From positions 5,270,001 to 5,334,000 of the forward strand of contig JYIP02000001.1 in the NCBI GenBank assembly GCA_001051155.2: DNA of 64,000 nucleotides. Direction: 5' to 3'. Positions 1 through 12,945 of this stretch are shown here, piece by piece. The notes under the pieces are model-generated. The model saw nothing but the letters and a program-made list of their open reading frames with translations. It was not told the origin of the DNA and did not search any database. The stretch's first letter is position 1, and each line of letters opens with the position of its first letter. Position numbers and translations under genes: made by a program. The DNA comes from Chrysoporthe austroafricana. Taxonomy: Eukaryota; Ascomycota; Sordariomycetes; Diaporthales; Cryphonectriaceae.

Positions 1-260
1 TAGAGGACAGCACCACCAGCAGGCCGCCGGCTGCATCGCGCTGCCCCGTTCCTGCCCTGCTCACACTTCGATCTCGACCGTGACTGAGCCTCAATCCGAC
101 CCCGACCACGAAACTAAGCCCCCCCGGCAGCGATATCCCCCCCTCCCCGGACAATGCCATGACGATGCGAATCACGACCGCTGCGAGACCCCGATTCCCT
201 TCAGCCCCACCCCCTTCTCACGACGCCCTGGGCTCGTCCAGATAATCTGCAGCGGACAAG

Positions 261-3200
261 ATGCAGGCAGTCCCCAGTGTAAGTGCCTCGGCCTATGTGT
301 GATATAGGGGCGGAGGGTGTGCATGCGAGAAGCTTGGACGTGCCCCGGCTCGACCGTTTGCGAGGGGCGGATGTCTGGCCTTCCCACGCTGAGCACACGA
401 CAAGGACACGGCGCCCCTCTGGACACTCGAGGACTATTTGCTAACCCGAGCTTTCTGCTGCAACAGCTCGTTGGAACCGGCACCGTCGTTGCTGCTGCTA
501 CTACTGGCCTAGTCTTTGGCCAGCCTTCTGAGTCAACCCTCCCATACTCCCCACGACCATCACGACCATCCTCCCCCCTCGCGAGGAAGGTGTTCTCCGA
601 CTTCAGCTTCGACAGCTCGCGAGCGACCCCCACACCTCCCCCATTATCCCGTCCAGGGACGAGCACTACAGCCAACCTGTCGCAACCTGACGGCAGGCAG
701 CCTGGGTCCAGCTTTGACCAGCCGCACCCTTCACCACTCTTTTCCCACCCGGTCAGCGGCAACGGCCAGCCAGCACCGGCAGGAAAGCAGGTGACGCCGC
801 CAAAACCACCGAGTCGACGGCAGTCGTACATTCGATCAGGCGACGTCGCCGCTGCGAGCATCAACGAGAGCTCCCGAGACTCGTTTTCATCCCACACCTC
901 GTGGATAAGGCGTTTGTCCTTGCGGCCCAATTCGCAGCAGGACAGCCCCAGGTCGAGCCTCGGTCCCGATTCTTCCATGTCCTTCTCGCAAGGCTCTGGC
1001 TCGGTCATCCTTTCTCCTACAGTCTCGTTGACGCCAACGATACCGCCCAACAAGCTGATCAAGCGATTTGGGTCCACCCACGAGAGCCTGTTTGCCAGAC
1101 GTCAGTCGAAGACAGAGGTCACAACCCTACGACGGCCTGCTACGAGCCATCAGCGATCTGCTACGGCCCAGAGACTGCCAATGTCGCCAGATGTGGATAT
1201 GTCCCTCGACAAGGTGTCACGACCTCGTGCCTCTACTGCCGGACAGGCCCACTCACCCTTGAAGTTCCAAGAGCCCTCGAAGTGGACGTCCTTCTTCCAT
1301 ATGAGGAGGGTGAAGACTTCGAGACGAACAAACGTGATGGCTCCTAGCACCGACAGCAGCGCTCCGGATTATCCTCTGCCTAAGATGAGGATTCGTGTCC
1401 GGCGTGGTAGCCTTCCTCGGCCATTTTTGATAAAGCCCCAATCAATATCAGATACGACCTTCGAGGTAGCTATGGCAGACCCAGAGCTGGAGCGGCCCTT
1501 CACTATGGAAGCGTCGGCCCAATCTGAACAGAGTCCCCAGGACTCTGACCAAGTGTTGTCGGAGCAGTCCGATATCACTCCGACTCGGAGAGCTCGGCGG
1601 TCTCTCTCAACGCAGTTCAGAACTCCCGGCGGTTGGAAAGCCACAGCAGGTAGCTTGCGTCGGCCGAAGAGAAAAACGGAGGAGCACAGCGGGACGAGAC
1701 GGTATGCCTCCGACCCGACATCGTCTGCAACGCCAAACGTTGCTCAATCAGGGAACGGCAGGCCTGGTATCGAGGAGCTTTTCACACCACCAAAGTCTGC
1801 ACACCGGGCTTCCCAGAAGATTGAAATCTCTCAGTCTCAAGAACAGACGCGCGACCGCTCATCAGTCATCCCACCCCTGGCGCGACTTTCCACCAACTTT
1901 CCAATGGACTTCTCTCGAAGTGGACCATCTCCTCCGCCATCTGCAGGCCTGCAGGCATCCAGCCCCACTCAGTTCAGCCCGACTGCTGCGCCTTTCGGCG
2001 CACCAGCCCCATCTCACAGCAGAGCCGTATCGAAAGAGGGTGCATCCACTCTTGCCGGCTCTGAGATGTCGGTGCCTGGATTGGCTTCTGGGGATGACGA
2101 TACGGACTATAAGAGTGATGCGCTGTTCGATTCGTTCCGGACTAGTGATACCAACAGATTGAGGATGGTCGAGACACCTCTGGACACGATGTTCGACGAT
2201 TGTTTCCATGGTATGCCCGGCAACGTCAAGACGAAGAGATTGTCTATCCAGGAGATCTTGGGCAACTCATGGGATGGAAACACCCGGATTCTCGAGGAGG
2301 ACGAAGGAGCTCCGACCCCAATGCGTGGACTGCGCGGGCTCCGCATTGCAGACACCTACGATGATGAGGACCGAGCGGCCGGGATACCCACATTCCAGCT
2401 CTCGATGGGTGACAGGAATCCCGGCAGGCTCTCGTTTGATACAACAGACGATGACTACGACTGGGCCAGAGATGACGAAGAAGTTCTTAGCAACCCCCTC
2501 TCGCCACCTACAACCTCTTTCAGCTCCCGGAGAGGTCCTGGTCCCCCTCTGCGCTCGGCGTTGTCCAGAATTAGTGACAAGAGCGCTTCCGATGGGTACA
2601 CAGTCGCCAGTCCCACCGATCGACCGAGAAGCAGTCTTTTCGACTGGAGCGAACCATCCCATGAGAAGGACGATGGACTGTCCCGGCCAAAGACCGCCCA
2701 CGGCAAGCAGGAGTCGGATCTTCGAGGGGGCCGGCCGTCGAACCGAAAGGGCTTCCCGCCTGCCCATATCCGCAGTCAGAGTGTGCCGGTCGTTCATGAC
2801 CCGCAGGAAAACACGAAGAATGCTCCAAAGTTCGGAACCTGGGCCGTTGGTAACAAGAACGCTAGTGAGGACTGGGACGACGACTTCGACTTTGATGAGA
2901 CCAGTAATTCCGGCTCTAGCTCGAGGCCTGCGAAGGGTCTCTCCATGCGAGTGCCTCAGTCCATCCAGGCCACGCAGCCCACTGTGAAGGCCCACTCCGG
3001 CCAGATTCGAGAATTGTCGCTGCTTGTTAGCAGCCTCAAGAGACTCTGTTGGCAGGGCCGAAAGCTGGATTTGCTCGGTGGCCAGGCGGCTTCGCTGTGG
3101 AAGGAGGCGGAGAATATTATCATGTTGGCGTCGCCAGACGAGGAGGAAGCAGAGGAGACCGATACGGACCAGAGCTTCTCCGACTTCGACCCGTCGATGA

Positions 3201-3841
3201 TTGACGAGCGCTTCTTGGATGAGGGATTTGATGCTTCAACGCTAGATCGGACTGAAGGATCGACTGACAGTCTCGAGCCGGACATTCCGAAGAACGCCGT
3301 GGTCAGGGAGAAAAAGGTCGCACGAAGACGGTCCGTCTTCTCTCCGGAAGACGACATCTTTGGCAACAATGCATCCTTGGAGCCGCCATCTACGCGGCCG
3401 CACACACCTCGGACGCCTGAGCGCGTGAGGGAATTCCACACGCCTGACGGTACTGTCGTCTCGTCTGTCATCGCAGCTATGGAGCACCAGCGATCCCAGC
3501 CGAACCGGGCCCCAGAATCACCGCTGAAGCCGTCCCAGGCCAAGCTCTTCTTCGATACGAACAGCCTCCAGGAGCTTGTGAAGCGAGCTAGTACCATCTT
3601 TCACGCGCTGTCCGACGTCGTGCGGCGGGAAGAGCTCCTCACAATGAGCCCGCAAGCCACACCGAGACATGACAGGCACAAGCGCGGCGGGAGCCCGGCA
3701 TTCACGAGGGTCTTCTCAGGTCCTGACGAAGGCTCTCCACGCCGTCTGGTCAAGAGCCAGAAGAGCCATTCTCCGATACCGCGAAGTTCATTGGAATCGA
3801 ATGGCCTGAGCCAGCGAATGCAGATGATGACGGTCAGCTGA
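261..3841 (+). CDS. large Ser/Pro-rich protein, possibly septation-network related (Etd1/Byr4-like)
   Basis: I read two exons, 261..278 and 467..3841, giving 1130 residues. The start is inferred: the first exon is only six codons (MQAVPS), then a GTAAGT donor at 279, a CTAAC branch point near 441 and a CAACAG acceptor ending at 466. Splicing joins the frame without a stop. Most of the protein is low-complexity Ser/Pro/Arg sequence, suggesting a disordered, phosphorylated scaffold. The conserved-looking part is C-terminal: an acidic WDDDFDFD motif near 2874-2895, then a helical stretch rich in Leu and Lys (about 2990-3130), a RRSVFSPEDDIFG stretch, and a final helix near 3550-3630. From memory this resembles fungal cytokinesis/septation-initiation proteins, but I am not certain of the family. 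The gene is certainly coding; the function is tentative. Confidence 0.75.
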
Positions 3842-6169
3842 AGACGACCTCAACATTTCATACCACAATAATGTTTGATTATCCGCCACCGGGCGGGAAC
3901 GATGTCCCCGTCAACACGCCGCCCACCGACGTCGACTAGCATCCAACTCTGTATATGTACGAATACTTAAAAGCTAAATCGGTTGATTTCTTGTGCTTTC
4001 TGCCCACGGTTCATTTGCATAGCACAACAGGAATCGCAAAAAAAAAAGCCCCGGCGGTCTGGTCCGCGGGAGAAGGAGCTTTTCTCTGACATCACGGCAG
4101 AAGATCTGCCTGATTCCAAGTCAGGACGAGACCGGCGCGGATGATCCCAACACACCGGGGGGAGGGCACACAAATTTTCTACTTGTCGAAAGGGACTTAA
4201 AATATACCAGGTTGTCACCGCAGGGACGGGCGGAAAGCCGGCAGAAACACGCACGGATAGCAAGCCCGCGAGGGCTTCAGACACTGGTTTGGACGGATTG
4301 GTTTCTTAGGATACTGGCAAGGCTCGGCCAGAGGCCTCAGGGATGGAGGGCAAAGCAAGCAAGCAAGCAGCATTTGGCCCGTGTATGCATTACGGAGCTC
4401 ACATGGCTTTTGTATGGAATCTTGTTTTCATCATCAATCAGTGTTGGTAGTCATTAGTCTGGACAGGGCGGGAGCGTGTTCTACATGCCTCTGCGTCACT
4501 CCGTCGTGATGCATGCATGCAAGCAATAAACTCTTATGACTGCAAGTCTCGTCCTCTGGTGCCTTTCCGGTGTGACATGCTCGATTGATTGCGGTAGGAC
4601 GCCGATCTCGATTTCTCCTGAGACGGTGTATGTCGGCGAGCCGGTCCTTGGCGCGGCCCTGTCTCATCGTGTACAGCTCGAGGACCTACGAGCCACTAGC
4701 CGCGGGCAGTAAGTAGCAGCATCTCCCACGTCAACGGCCGTCGAGAGACCATCTACACGAAGATGGTAACCAGAGATGAGGTGGTAGGACTGCGGCCGAG
4801 CGGCCATGATCATGCGGCGCTACGTGGCAGCCGGTGCCCCTCGCTGCCGCGCGCTAGTGTCAGGGGCAGCGCGACGTGAGCGACTTAGACGCTGCATTGG
4901 CGCTGTGCTAGCCTTCGCGCGCCTCTGCGCGTGTCATTCTTGATCGCTGTCTGTCTGTGTGTATGTGCGTGTATCATGTATAGTGAGTGTAGTCCTGACG
5001 ACGGAGGATGGCCACACGCAGGGGAGAGCCCCCTCCGCGGCTACGACGTATGATTTGTATTCTTTTTTTTTTCTGGTCAGAAGGTGGTCGCGGCCGGAGC
5101 CTCCCTGGCGCCCCCCGGTCGCAGCCCGGGGTGTTCGGCGCGCCCCGTGCCCTGCTGGATGGACGGGCGCCCCGTGAAACCTGGGTCGGCCTGACTGCTC
5201 GGGAGCTGATGCCGTCTGCAGGAGCCTCGTGTCTGCACCGGCGTGTGGGTGTTGTCGGTACGGATGTATCTAGGGTAGATCCGGCGACGGGGCGCGCTGC
5301 ACTCAGCAACGGCCCCGGCCCGCCGGCGCTTATCCCTGCGAGGGCAGCAGCTGACACTGCTGAGCATACGGACGTACGATCGGGGGGGCGGCGGGGGAGG
5401 GGTGGTCTCGCGGGGGCTGGGCAGGGCAATCTCGTCAGACACAGACGAGGTGAAGGTGGCCAGAAGGTTCACGTAGCCGACTACTGTGAATGTACTCAGT
5501 ATGTGCTCCCGGAGCCAGTCAGGCCGAAATATACGACCCCCTGTCACGTATCTGCCCCAGCGCGCCCAGCACTGCGCAGAGAGGGCTGGCCTGTTCTGGC
5601 CTAGCGTCACCGTCGCGGCGGGGCAGCAACAGCAGCCCCCCTGCTCGCGGCTGCCCGTAGCGCAGCACGGTGCTGAAGCGTGACAGCGAGCGGTGAAGCA
5701 GCACAGCAGAGGGGGCAGCGAATTTCAACAGCAAGTGAAGCAGCGGTACCCCACCCCTGCTGGCGACCTGACAGGCGAGCCAGCCAGCTGATTGGCTGCA
5801 GACGCCCGGCTCCTCCCCCCAGCCCAGAAATCAACAAACCAGAGCCCGCGCAGCAGCCCAGCCCAACCCGGCTGTGGCCCCACTCCTGATTGACTGATCT
5901 CTCTCTGTGCACAAGACCTAACCGTGGTAGTAGCTGCTGGGCGACAACGGCCAGCCAGCCAGTAGCCAGCCAGCCAGCCAGCCAACCAAACAACCCCTTC
6001 GCGCTGTCCCTCTTGCCGGAGCTCCTGTCTCCCGCCTCGATCCCAATTCCACCCCCCATCCCAATCTCATCCCAACACACATACCAGCAACCTTGCTGTC
6101 GTTCTGTGTCTTGTCTCTCGATATCGCCTTACCTCTCCATTCCTCTCTCGACACCATACCACCGTCAAG
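3842..6169. other. intergenic; 3' region of the first gene and promoter of beta-tubulin
   Basis: No convincing gene on either strand. Open frames here are short and Arg/Pro/Ala-rich, as expected from GC-rich non-coding DNA. There are simple-sequence patches: GCAAGCAAGC near 4355, a T-run near 5064, and CAGC/GCCA repeats around 5950-5986. The last 200 bases before 6170 are C/T-rich, a common feature of strong filamentous-fungus promoters and leaders. Confidence 0.6.
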
Positions 6170-8171
6170 ATGCGTGAGATTGTGAGTTGCGACCCTTCTC
6201 GGCCGCCCCTTCCAAGATCCTGCCCAACCAGAGCCTGAGTGAGACGCGTCGGCGGGTGCTGGCGTTGTTGCTGACCTCCCGCCTTTTTCGCATCATCTGC
6301 CCTGCCCCTGAGTTTCGACCCCACTATCGCGACCGGCCTCACCTTTGGGCCTCGCTGCCTCGACACGGGCTCGAATACACACTCGAAGGACGCGTCCAGA
6401 TGGCTGACATGATGTTTTCTTCCCATACAGGTTCACCTCCAGACCGGTCAATGCGTAAGTCGAACCGCCGCCTGCGACACCGCGCCGCGGCTGCCGCCGT
6501 GCCGCCGCTATCTTGCTGCCTGAAAAACAACTGACACGTCTCGCAGGGTAACCAAATCGGTGCCGCCTTCTGGTGCGTACCTCGAGCCACACGACGGCAC
6601 TCCCCGACGCGACACGGCGGTCTCGAGACCGCGATGGTAGTGGTGGCTTCAGTACTGACCGCGACCGCAGGCAAACCATCTCTGGCGAGCACGGCCTCGA
6701 CAGCAATGGCGTGTACGTACCCTCCTGTTGCACCAGGCGGCGCGCCTCGAGCTTCCCGCTGACCACTGCACAGCTACAACGGCACCTCCGAGCTCCAGCT
6801 CGAGCGCATGAACGTCTACTTCAACGAGGTATGTCTGTCGGGACCAGGCTGGGGCGTCATCCCGCCCGCGAACCCCCTGTGCGTGACCGAGCTCCCGCTG
6901 ACGCGCTCCTGTCACAGGCCTCCGGCAACAAGTATGTCCCCCGCGCCGTCCTCGTCGATCTCGAGCCCGGCACCATGGACGCCGTCCGTGCCGGCCCCTT
7001 CGGCCAGCTGTTCCGCCCCGACAACTTCGTCTTCGGCCAGTCCGGTGCTGGCAACAACTGGGCCAAGGGTCACTACACTGAGGGTGCCGAGCTCGTCGAC
7101 CAGGTCCTGGATGTCGTCCGCCGTGAGGCCGAGGGCTGCGACTGCCTGCAGGGCTTCCAGATCACCCACTCCCTGGGTGGTGGTACCGGTGCCGGTATGG
7201 GTACCCTGCTCATCTCCAAGATCCGCGAGGAGTTCCCCGACCGCATGATGGCCACCTTCTCCGTCGTGCCCTCCCCCAAGGTCTCCGACACCGTCGTCGA
7301 GCCCTACAACGCCACCCTCTCCGTCCACCAGCTGGTCGAGAACTCGGACGAGACCTTCTGCATCGACAACGAGGCCCTCTACGACATCTGCATGCGTACC
7401 CTCAAGCTGTCCAACCCCTCCTACGGCGACCTGAACTACCTCGTGTCTGCCGTCATGTCCGGCGTCACCGTCTCGCTGCGCTTCCCCGGCCAGCTGAACT
7501 CCGACCTGCGCAAGCTGGCCGTCAACATGGTTCCCTTCCCCCGTCTCCACTTCTTCATGGTCGGCTTCGCTCCCCTGACCAGCCGTGGCGCCCACTCCTT
7601 CCGCGCTGTCACCGTGCCCGAGTTGACCCAGCAGATGTTCGACCCCAAGAACATGATGGCTGCCTCTGACTTCCGCAACGGTCGCTACCTGACGTGCTCC
7701 GCCATCTTGTAAGTCCCCCGCCCCTCGCGCCTCGGGGCGCCTCGGCCGAAGCTCGTCTGCTAACCCTCATCGTCCAGCCGTGGCAAGGTCTCCATGAAGG
7801 AGGTCGAGGACCAGATGCGCAACGTCCAGAGCAAGAACTCGTCCTACTTCGTCGAGTGGATCCCCAACAACGTCCAGACCGCCCTCTGCTCCATCCCCCC
7901 CAAGGGTCTCAAGATGTCCTCCACCTTTGTTGGCAACTCCACTGCCATCCAGGAGCTCTTCAAGCGTATCGGCGAGCAGTTCACTGCTATGTTCCGTCGC
8001 AAGGCTTTCTTGCATTGGTACACTGGTGAGGGTATGGACGAGATGGAGTTCACTGAGGCCGAGTCCAATATGAACGATCTCGTCTCGGAGTACCAGCAGT
8101 ACCAGGACGCTGGTGTCGACGAGGAGGAGGAGGAGTACGAGGAGGAGGTCCCCCTTGAGGAGGAGGCTTGA
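6170..8171 (+). CDS. tub2: beta-tubulin
   Basis: Beta subunit of the tubulin dimer that forms microtubules; binds and hydrolyses GTP. Seven exons: 6170..6181, 6431..6454, 6547..6572, 6671..6712, 6774..6828, 6918..7708 and 7778..8171. All junctions are GT-AG and keep frame, giving 447 residues, the usual length. The protein starts MREIVHLQ, the autoregulatory N-terminal motif of beta-tubulins. The GTP-binding signature GGGTGAG is at residues 140-146, and the tail is a Glu-rich stretch ending in EEEA. Benzimidazole-sensitivity positions read H6, Y50, F167, E198, F200, L240 and M257, all the sensitive-type residues. Position 239 is Ser rather than the Cys found in many beta-tubulins. The codons are almost all C-ending, as expected for a highly expressed gene. 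The cluster of short 5' introns is typical of ascomycete tub2/benA. Confidence 0.98.
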
Positions 8172-11100
8172 ATTCTCGTCTGATGCGATGGTGCAACCCA
8201 AACATGCAATGATCTAGGACTTTGTTTTCTCGGGAGTCCCTAATCCACTACATCATTGTACGTCGCTCACGGCACCATTTCCCACGTTTTCAGTTTGTTA
8301 CTGTTGCGTGCCCTCCCTGTCCAGCGTGTGTGTGGATAGTTCTTCGATTCGAGGGGTTCTGGTAATCGATTGACCGAGCATCCGAGAAGAGCAGAAGGGC
8401 AACATTGATTTTACAATATACCACTTGTAGTTGGGACCCCTTCCACACGGATTAAAATCAAAGAAAGTCCTGTTGCAGCCATGCAAACATTTACTATCCA
8501 AAACAGCGGTAGTTGCGCCTGACGTGACAGCAGGTTCGCCTCATCAGAGCCCATAGCATGTGTCGTTTGCACCCAGGTTGGCCGGTACACTGGCCAAATT
8601 CCCCGGGCATATATGATATTCCCTGCAGATCGTCACCGTAGTTTACTAGTCGTGTTTGGACTGACATCGTGTTGGTCTACGTGCTCGTCGCTGCCGCCGC
8701 CTTGGCTTGCTCTGGGGAGCGTCCCGCCTACGGCCTTCTCTCCTATCTCCTTCTTTTCCTGGTAGCCTATGCTGCGGTTATAGTAGCAGGTATGTCGGCG
8801 AACAGCCTTGTGCCAACCAGGTCTACATACTGCGGATGTGCCGCGCTTGTTCTGGATGTAGGACTGGGGCGGAGGACGGGCTGAGGTTGAGCAGCTGTCC
8901 TTTAGTATCGGCTATCTCTGTGGGCTCCTCACTGTCAAGTCGAGTAGGTCCCTCGGCCGTCCCTCAGCGTTGCTTGGTTGAGGTAAGGCCTCGATAGTGC
9001 TGTGATATACCCGGTTCAGTTGGGCATAGGAAGGGAAAGGACGGAAGAACTCGCAATATTCGATCAGTCTCTCTCTCTCTCTCTCTCTGGCCCTTGGCTC
9101 CTAAGGGTTCCATTCGATCAGTAGCCTTCATCAACCCGCCCGCTGCACAGCAGGAAGGTACTTGATTGAGACAAGCAGGGAGTCTCGTCTAGAACTATGC
9201 GCTTGGTAATTTCGTCCCCTTCGATCCGCCATCTAGACGGGCTTTGTGCCGTCTTCCACACATATGGTCGTATCCCTTCTACCCTCCGGTGTTTACGATC
9301 TTGCTGCCGCGCTCTCTGCTCTAAAACCATTACAGGTTGGACTGCTCGCGGATAGATTGTCATGGAGCTCTGGACTATCTAAGTTGTGTGATAAATTACA
9401 TCAACAAGGTTCAACGCCATACAATCTCTCTACTCAGCTGGAGTCTCCTCCTCACAGTGTGTCTCAATGCATGGGTTCACGAGGAGCGCAATCAAATACC
9501 CACTCGATGAAGCCCATGGGAGCTTCTTGTGGGATGAGCTGTCACGGGAACGCCTGCCTCTACAACCGACTGGGCAAGGTGGAGGTCCAAGTGCTCACAG
9601 ATCGATAGTCTGCGCAGTGATTAAGTGGATACATGACAGGTGGGCTGGCAGAAGTGCTACATCCGCAGGCGGCTGTGTTTACGGGAGAGAAACAGTCACA
9701 TGAGCCGCCATCGTGGGGATTTCGATACGCGACGTCTGCGTGGGATCTCTTTCAGGGCCGGGGAGAGTCCAGCGATGAACCCGCGCCATACGACGAGGAC
9801 CAGCACGGCAAGTCAGCCGCCGCGTTCGTGCGCGTCGTGGGCTTTCTGTTTGTTTCTGGAAGCCGTGAGTCCACTGGCGTCTCCGTCCGTGGTAGACGCC
9901 GTTGACTAGCGACTTCGATGCCACCGGTGAGACTTTTATTCTTGAAATACCGTGCCTGGACTGGTAACCACCGAAGAAGGTTCAGCCTCATAGTCTTGGA
10001 ATATGTATCGCCTCAGCATGTCACTGCGCCAGCGGACGAGGAGCTCGAGAGCGTCCGCCTCCCGGCGATGTGATATATCATGGCTCATTCATGATTCTGT
10101 GCTCAAGCGGCGTTAGGTCTAGACTTGCCTGGCTCGTCCGAATATGTTCCCCATCAATCATCTGTTATCCGGATAGTGGTTGCGGACGACATTGATTTGA
10201 CATCTTTATTGAATAAGGCTTCGGCAACGCGGAGCCATGGATCTTCGGGAAGCTCCGATCGAACCAGCCTGGTTCGATTGTGTCAGATATGCAGATGAGA
10301 GAGTTTCTCGTAGATTCCACAGATAGATGAACGCTTGCACCCAGAACTCGATTTTACTTTCTTCGTTACCACCTCGGTCAGTTTGGCGATCCATGCCGCA
10401 TGCTTTCGGCATTAATAATGCCGACTGCCAAGGACTTTCTGGAACACTTTACAGATCATTAGTAAAGGCAGGGCCCATGGGACGGCGTGTCCTCCACGTA
10501 GGGCTGAACGTGGGCGAGGTACTTGCGGATCGACAAAGGCGGGCGGAGGGATGAACGATGCCGCGCCCGAGCCAGCAAGTCCAGACCTCGAGACCGGCCC
10601 GCGCCGTACAAGCGTGCCTCTGATGAACGGTACCGACACTGCACGTTCGGGGGATCTCGCGGCGAGTGGCTGTACTACGTTTCATGCGTGTCCCGTCCGC
10701 GGCCCTGTTGCGATAAGTCTTCGTCACATGCGGCTGTTCCGAGTATATAAGCACGGCCGACCCCTCTTCCAACCCACGGGGTGGGGGCCGGATATCTCCA
10801 GGACGCCTGCAGGCCAATAGAGAAGATGTTGCGACACATCCTCGCCTTCCGACTCAGACTCTGCATCACTCGGATCAAGTCGTTCAGGCTGCTGAACCCA
10901 CGATGACGGGCCCGCAGGGCACCAGGGCGCAAAAGCTCCAGAGACATCTGCTGTTGGTTGTCGGGTGCAACGCTCTGGGTGAGGTATATTAATAGTGCCC
11001 ACGACGAGGCGGGTCCCAGCCTGCTCTAGTGCAGCAACCTGCTGACCTTGAAGCACGAAAGGACGTGTTTGCATACGTGAGCAGTCCTAGTCGTCCGCCG

Positions 11101-12945
11101 CCGTTCGTCATCAGTTGGAACAACAAGCTCGCCGCTGTCATATTTTAGCCAGGTGGAGGACTCGTTTTAATCCCTGTCCAGGGCCCCCCGACTGATAAGG
11201 CCGCCGAATACCATGCGATCGTTCAAGCCTTGGCCACCTCAGCGGTGGACTGGAGGGGTCTGAGGAGAGGACAGCCAAGCCGGAGGTGTCCGTGATAGAC
11301 GTGCGGGAAGCAGCGCGGCCTCAGGCTGGTGGGCGTCTCGGCAGGAGAGCCAATACGGGTCAGAGAGAGCAGCATCTGGATGGAGACTCGGTCGACTATG
11401 CTCTATACCGAGTCTTTCCATGGGGGCGCTTATTCCATCCCTCGGCACCGACGGCGATTTGTGTGCTCGCCTCGCGGCAGATGTAAAGATGTGAAGCGCG
11501 GACCGTCTTGTGTGACGACGTCGTCTTGTGTAACAGCGTTAAGGCAGATTGGACCAGTGAAGCGAGGGTGACATCGAAGAGACTGTACCGGTAGTCGTCG
11601 TATGTTTATAAGCGCTGGTTGGTAGCCTGTGAGGTAGAAAAAGGACGGGGGCAAACTACACTAGTTCTCGGGGAATCATGCTGGCGCTGCGCATCTTGGA
11701 TGCCATGCACGGTGACACGATCCACACATGCATGTACATAAGCGACTGCAACGGGTTGATCCACCTCCTGGGGAACCTCCCCAGCGGCCCGGTGTCTGAT
11801 GAGTAACCGCAGTAGAGACAGCAACAGAGGGGGCTATGTGACCTGCCCACTGAGGCTGTGGACGCTGAGGCCGGAGAGGCCGGTAGACACACGGCGTATG
11901 ATTGACTCTCGAGAGCGGTGAGCGTCCACGGCTCGAGCGAGCGCATCGATCAGAGACCGACGTCTGGAGGGTACAGGATCCTGACGGGAAGCTGGGCCCG
12001 GGTTCTTTTGGACGAGTGGACGGCCTTCTGCTCAGTAGGATTTAGCCGTGGGGCCGGTCGCACAAGTAGCCCCAAGGTCGTCGGCGTCTACAGCGTACCT
12101 GCGCGTGCTACGTCAAGATGCTGCCGCAGGCGGGCGGCGTGCCTGTGAGGCACCGTCGTGCTGCTGCCGAGACTGAGGCAGCCCGAGCACGTGCTCACGA
12201 GATCAATCGCTGCTGCTGTGCCGCCGAACAGGGCTGGGAATGGTGCAGGACGTGCCAACGGGAACGAGGTTGATATGCACGCCGAGCGGCGCCAATAGCA
12301 TAGTCTTGGGGGGCGTGGGCCCTGGCTCCTGGGTCCCAGCCCCCCGGCCCTAACCCTGCGCTGTGCCTGTGGTGCTACACTCACTAAGCTGCCCGTACCT
12401 GGGGGCTGATCCCACCCCACCCCACGCGACCGTCTTCTATCAACGATCCTCCACACCTCGTACACATATCATATCTTGCCTGCACTGCCCGCCTCTGCCC
12501 AGACCTGGCGACCTCATCTCCTGTCCAATTGCTACTAGCTTACGTCCGATTGTCCACTGGTTCGTCTGTTCGGCTCCAACAGCCCGTCTCTGTGCCATCT
12601 AAGGTGATATCTGCATACTGCGTGCGCACCAGCGCGAGTCTAGGGGCCTGGCCATCAGCATCACGCGGCCGGGAAGGACCTTGTTTGGTGGCTGATTGAC
12701 AGTGGCTTGGGCCGCGAGCAACGGGCCCGCCTTGAGGTCGACTTTGTCGAGTTTCCTAATCCTCTGAATACCATCCGCTGGTGCGAATCCTTTGCAGTGG
12801 GCGGCCTGCCGCAGACCCACTCCCTTTCAAGACAGGCCGTTTCACTGTCTGCTCTGCTCTGTCCGGTTCGCAACGGGCTCCAGGTGTTACCGCCTCCACC
12901 CGCGCCGACGACCGTCTCCCGGCTCCACACTAGCTGGTTCCTTTC
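8172..12945. other. long gene-free stretch
   Basis: About 4.8 kb with no protein I can support on either strand. Candidate frames are short, lack family motifs and do not extend by plausible splicing. A (TC)n microsatellite lies at about 9068..9088. The final few hundred bases before 12946 are pyrimidine-rich and probably belong to the promoter of the adenosine deaminase gene. Confidence 0.55.
9068..9088. repeat. (TC)n microsatellite
   Basis: A perfect TC dinucleotide run of about 21 bases inside the gene-free stretch. Confidence 0.9.

Noticed and set aside
172..1077. Long minus-strand frame antisense to the first gene
   Set aside because: Shadow of a real plus-strand exon with a clear splice structure; no domain.
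6912..7595. Long open frame antisense to beta-tubulin
   Set aside because: Its Val/Gly/Asp/Glu-rich composition is the mirror of C-ending codons in the tubulin gene; no motifs.
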